A DNA stretch of 64,000 nt from assembly GCF_040811775.1 (NCBI RefSeq), contig NZ_JBFNXW010000001.1, forward strand, positions 2,046,001 through 2,110,000. Direction: 5' to 3'. The DNA is from Balneola sp. MJW-20. GTDB taxonomy: Bacteria; Bacteroidota; Rhodothermia; Balneolales; Balneolaceae. The notes under the pieces are model-generated. The model searched no databases. It was not told the DNA's origin and saw only the letters and a program-made list of their open reading frames with translations. A program made the translations under genes and the position numbers. This document shows positions 61,168-64,000 of this stretch, in pieces (positions within the stretch are counted from its first letter, which is position 1; every line of letters begins with the position of its first letter).

Positions 61168-62130
61168 TCAGGGCTTTATCACTAATTTACCGCGGGTGTG
61201 CAGCTGTTCGATCTGTCTCATCGCCTCCCCAACTTCATCAAGCTCATAGGTTCCTGACACCTCTATTTTGAGTTTACCGGCATCGGCAAGTTGTCTCAGA
61301 TGATCCAGTTCAGTTGCATTAGGCTCCACGAAAACATAGTTAAATGCTATATCATCGCTTATTTCCGGCTGACTTTTAGTGATAGATACCAGTCGTCCAC
61401 CTTTCTTCAATACTGAGGCTTGCAAGCACTGATCCAGTGAGTTACCCCGTGAACAATGAAAGATCACATCAATACCATCAGGATATATTTTTTTGATCGA
61501 TTCACCCACATCACCTGCAGAATAATCGATCACATGGTCAGCACCCAGCTCCTTCATGAATGTATGATTCTTCTCGCTGGCCACTCCTATCACATTTGCT
61601 CCTTCAGCCTTAGCCAATTGAATAGCTATAGATCCTACTCCCCCGGATGCACCGAGAATGGCAACAGTATCTTTCTCACTAAGATCGGCTGCATCGAATA
61701 ATGATTGATAGGCTGTAAGTCCCGCCAGTGGAATGCCCGCTGCTTCTTCCATAGACAGGGTCTCCGGTTTTGAAGCCAGATAACTCTCGGGAATGACCGT
61801 GTATTCTGCAAAGGTTCCCCATTTGATCTGAGGGCGACGGGCATATGCATATACTTCATCTCCTTCGTCAAATCTTCGGGCAGCATGCCCCCTCTTTTCC
61901 ACTACTCCGGCCATGTCCCAGCCCGGAATGACTGGAAATTCAGCCGGCAACATCTCATTCAGCATTCCTTTAGCTATTGCTGCGTCGACCGGGTTTATCC
62001 CTGCTGCTTTTATTTTTACCAGAACCTCACCTTCACCCGGTTCGGGCAGTTCCAGTTCACCTGTCTTAAACTGTTCATCTTCTAATTCACCGAATTCTTT
62101 AAAATAGGAGGCTTTCATCAAGTTTCTCAT
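61168..62130 (-). CDS. NADP-dependent quinone-oxidoreductase-like MDR protein
   Basis: I start this at the ATG at 62130, preceded by AAGAGAA; the frame is open to 62178. The 320-residue zinc-free MDR protein has VKIKAAGINPVDAAIAKGMLNEMLPAEFPVIPGWDMAGVV near the N-terminus and the cofactor loop ILGASGGVGSIAIQLAKAEGANVIG. It belongs to the quinone oxidoreductase/zeta-crystallin group and reduces quinones or enals with NADPH. It appears monocistronic. The physiological substrate is unknown. Confidence 0.9.
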   Translation of the reverse strand: MRNLMKASYFKEFGELEDEQFKTGELELPEPGEGEVLVKIKAAGINPVDAAIAKGMLNEMLPAEFPVIPGWDMAGVVEKRGHAARRFDEGDEVYAYARRPQIKWGTFAEYTVIPESYLASKPETLSMEEAAGIPLAGLTAYQSLFDAADLSEKDTVAILGASGGVGSIAIQLAKAEGANVIGVASEKNHTFMKELGADHVIDYSAGDVGESIKKIYPDGIDVIFHCSRGNSLDQCLQASVLKKGGRLVSITKSQPEISDDIAFNYVFVEPNATELDHLRQLADAGKLKIEVSGTYELDEVGEAMRQIEQLHTRGKLVIKP

Positions 62131-62271
62131 TAAACGGTTCTCTTTTGCTGTTCTGTTATTTAATAAGTTAACATTCAAGCGTTTAAATCAGTTCGATCAG
62201 ATCACCCGGTACTCGCTCCCCAGAAGTTGCAACTACTTAATTTGATGATGTCAATTCTCAAGCCTTAACTT

Positions 62272-62847
62272 TCAGCTTTGAGCCTCTGGATCTCCGCTCC
62301 CATCCATATATAATTTTCGGTAGAGAATGGCCGGCAGGGTAAACAGTACAATAAATACACCGTTTACAGCCAGGATCTCGTTAACAGAACTGCCCGGTAA
62401 ATTTTGCATCCCGGTGATTAGTGCAATCACGGTGATGATCAACAGGGATACGGACATCGCAAAGAAGGTGTAGGATAATCCCCGTGGTTTTAACCCTGAA
62501 ATTAAAGCCCCGATCAGTCCGACCGCGATCACACCCAGATACATAAGGTTGGCCGGATCATTTTCACTGCCGATCAGTCCAACGGCACCGTTGGACCACA
62601 GAAGGAACAGCATAGCTGCAGTTCCCAGCCCCGTTGCGATTCTATACAAACTGTTATCCATCCTTTGTCTGATCAGTACATAGGCTGCTCCTGCACCAAA
62701 CAATAGTAAGCCCGCTATCAGGAAGTCTGAACCTGACCACACGACTTCATTCGTGAACTGCATTACTGTAAGGGGAATGCTCAACAGAACAGCGGTGATT
62801 GCTGCTACTTTGATCAGGGGTAATTTAAAGTTTTTTATTGCATTCAT
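62272..62847 (-). CDS. Six-helix membrane protein, probable target of the adjacent regulator
   Basis: This 191-residue protein has about six hydrophobic helices (e.g. LIKVAAITAVLLSIPLTVMQF, FLIAGLLLFGAGAAYVLI, YTFFAMSVSLLIITVIALI) and short loops. I do not recognise the family with certainty. Its promoter region carries the perfect palindrome described at 62872-62890, so it is likely controlled by the HTH protein encoded just upstream on the same strand. Confidence 0.8.
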   Translation of the reverse strand: MNAIKNFKLPLIKVAAITAVLLSIPLTVMQFTNEVVWSGSDFLIAGLLLFGAGAAYVLIRQRMDNSLYRIATGLGTAAMLFLLWSNGAVGLIGSENDPANLMYLGVIAVGLIGALISGLKPRGLSYTFFAMSVSLLIITVIALITGMQNLPGSSVNEILAVNGVFIVLFTLPAILYRKLYMDGSGDPEAQS

Positions 62848-62871
62848 AAGGATACCTGTGTTGTTTAATTA

Positions 62872-62890
62872 TACTTTGTATTACAAAGTA
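62872..62890. promoter_or_regulatory. 19-bp palindrome, putative operator 1
   Basis: TACTTTGTATTACAAAGTA is perfectly symmetric (9 bp, 1-bp centre, 9 bp). It lies 25 bp upstream of the six-helix membrane protein start and just downstream of the HTH regulator gene. A near copy is at 63923-63941. Confidence 0.7.
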
Positions 62891-62996
62891 GATTTTCAAA
62901 TTTTTTTTTCGATTCTCAACTATTCATTATGACAGATCAGACTTACAGACTGGAACTCTTGTGATTTAATCATGATGCTATGCTTATTTGGATCGT

Positions 62997-63314
62997 TCAG
63001 GTATTCTTTTTCTGAGCATTGATGATCTGCTCCATCACCTTCAGATAGTCATCAAATGCTTTCTTGCCGGTTGCACTCATACCGTATCGGGTGTTGGGTT
63101 TATTATCAATAAAGGACTTTATACTCTTGATGAAGCCTTCCTTTTCTAGTTTTCTTATGTGAGTTGCCAGGTTCCCGTCAGTCACCTCCAGTAATTCTTT
63201 CAGGGCTGTGAAATCCAGTTCTTCATTCACAGCCAGAGCGGACATTATACCCAGCCTGACCCTGCTTTCAAATGCTTTATGTAGATCATCGAATGATACT
63301 TTCACTTTTGTCAC
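62997..63314 (-). CDS. Small winged-helix transcriptional regulator
   Basis: This 105-residue protein is a single winged helix: DDLHKAFESRVRLGIMSALAVNEELDFTALKELLEVTDGNLATHIRKLEKEGFIKS, then wing residues and a C-terminal dimerisation helix. It is like the HTH_34/PadR-related regulators common in Bacteroidota, which usually repress neighbouring membrane-protein genes. The start is GTG at 63314, overlapping the preceding membrane protein gene (GTGA), so the two are cotranscribed. Palindromes at both flanking promoters suggest self-control. Confidence 0.9.
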   Translation of the reverse strand: MTKVKVSFDDLHKAFESRVRLGIMSALAVNEELDFTALKELLEVTDGNLATHIRKLEKEGFIKSIKSFIDNKPNTRYGMSATGKKAFDDYLKVMEQIINAQKKNT

Positions 63315-63916
63315 CGCTCGTACCTAAAGTACATATAGATACCGTAGATCAGATGTGCGGCCCCGAAGCCGATCGCCCAGAAGAAAAGTCCGCTTTCGAT
63401 AAACCAGCAGTTTAAGATCCCCAGTATGATCTGAGTCTGACCCAGGTACTTCACCTCTTTAATAGTGAAATTAGATGCATTGAAAAGGGCCAGGCCGTAA
63501 AAGATCAGGGTCATGGGCGCGATCAGTCCCTGAAAACCCTGGTAGACCAGTACCGCGATCAAAAGGCCACCCGAAAATAATGGAACCAGCATATTCAGCA
63601 ACATACGCCTGGAAGTCAGGTTCCAGGCTTTTTCACCGTTGTTCTCTGCTTTTTTCCGTGAAAAATAGATCGCTGTAACCAATGCGCTAATCAAGATACC
63701 GGTTGCCACAATAACTGTCCGGTGTAGATATGGAGAAGAATAAAGAAAAGCATCAGGTCTGAATTCCAGATAATGGTGAGCGACCCACGCCCCTAACAGC
63801 GCATAGATGCCGGCCATGATACCTGCCCACCCTGACAGTGATAAAAATTTAGAGGAGCGCTCCATCATCGAGCGGATCTCAGCGAGGTCCTGTATATAAT
63901 CCCTTTCTTCTTTCAT
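63311..63916 (-). CDS. Five- to six-helix membrane protein cotranscribed with the regulator
   Basis: This 201-residue protein has a short cytosolic N-terminus (MKEERDYIQDLAEIRSMMERSSKF) and five to six hydrophobic helices (GWAGIMAGIYALLGAWVA, TVIVATGILISALVTAIYFS, LLNMLVPLFSGGLLIAVLVYQGF and more). The N-terminus plus helix pattern is shared by a family that commonly precedes small HTH regulators in Bacteroidota. The function is unknown. It is the first gene of a two-gene operon with the regulator, and a palindrome sits 7-25 bp upstream of its ATG. Confidence 0.82.
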   Translation of the reverse strand: MKEERDYIQDLAEIRSMMERSSKFLSLSGWAGIMAGIYALLGAWVAHHYLEFRPDAFLYSSPYLHRTVIVATGILISALVTAIYFSRKKAENNGEKAWNLTSRRMLLNMLVPLFSGGLLIAVLVYQGFQGLIAPMTLIFYGLALFNASNFTIKEVKYLGQTQIILGILNCWFIESGLFFWAIGFGAAHLIYGIYMYFRYER

Positions 63917-63922
63917 GCAAAG

Positions 63923-63941
63923 TACTTTTTATTACAAAGTA
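63923..63941. promoter_or_regulatory. 19-bp near-palindrome, putative operator 2
   Basis: TACTTTTTATTACAAAGTA differs from operator 1 by a single base in the left arm. It lies 6 bp upstream of the ATG of the membrane-protein/regulator operon, overlapping the place of its ribosome binding site or transcription start. Confidence 0.7.
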
Positions 63942-64000
63942 GTTTATCCTTCTATGAGATGCAATAGATGCTGGAAGGTTGCACAGAAAGTGAATGCTCA

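Overview
The window reads as ordinary chromosome from a free-living, aerobic, heterotrophic Gram-negative bacterium of the Bacteroidota/Rhodothermota type, most likely a Balneola-like marine lineage. Support for this: many Sec signal peptides and lipoboxes, outer-membrane beta-barrel and TPR architecture, LytS/LytTR signalling, a leucine dehydrogenase, a DksA-like protein of the Bacteroidota kind, di-heme c-type cytochromes and moderate GC. The exact taxon is inference. I see no insertion sequence, prophage or CRISPR array. One tRNA (Phe) and one RNase P RNA are present.

Layout. 1-8.2 kb: the 3' part of nadA, then a series of exported hydrolases and scavenging proteins (serine hydrolase, degenerate LytM-like protein, M20 amidohydrolase, WD40-like lipoprotein, GH13 amylase). 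8.3-16.2 kb: an ATP-grasp enzyme convergent with a GIY-YIG nuclease, an M28 peptidase lipoprotein, a Kelch lipoprotein, and a tight SDR-ALDH-AcuI-like oxidoreductase operon. 16.3-20.6 kb: a single-domain response regulator, a small uncharacterised protein, an alcohol dehydrogenase, tRNA-Phe and recJ. 21-31.7 kb: housekeeping genes (leucine dehydrogenase, hslO, an A-type Fe-S carrier, an AlbA_2 protein, gpsA-plsY, lipA, lipB, lpdA, a lytic transglycosylase, tandem GNATs). 31.8-40.8 kb: a di-heme cytochrome, a zincin lipoprotein, prfC, a secreted protein of unknown function, a DksA-like protein, a DUF72 protein, a sodium/solute symporter, a reaction-centre-type cytochrome and a SirB1-like protein. 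40.9-45.6 kb: arcA, an M50 protease, a lipoprotein, smpB and a DUF4010 protein. 45.6-47.9 kb: rnpB, a coiled-coil protein with a cysteine-free zinc-ribbon remnant, and Nif3. 48.1-51.9 kb: a YggS, two small membrane proteins, DivIVA and purine nucleoside phosphorylase gene run, followed by a very acidic unknown protein. 52-55.8 kb: an asparaginase-type lipoprotein and a lipoprotein/LytS/LytTR unit. 56-61 kb: a compact locus resembling polysaccharide synthesis and export (YaiO-type porin, processive GT2, HEAT protein, response regulator). 61-64 kb: a quinone-oxidoreductase-like enzyme and a small regulator with two membrane proteins.

The observations I rate highest are these. (1) Two paralogous ~105-residue proteins of unknown function, 43 kb apart, each sit beside a stand-alone receiver-domain response regulator. 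(2) The YaiO/GT2/HEAT/receiver locus lies next to one of those pairs and to a LytS/LytTR pair. (3) A YggS-X-X-DivIVA run has two unknown single-pass coiled-coil proteins where Gram-positive bacteria have the ylm/sepF genes. (4) A 19-bp palindrome is repeated at both promoters that flank a small winged-helix regulator. (5) Several proteins (coiled-coil zinc ribbon, DksA, LytM) keep the fold pattern but have lost metal ligands.
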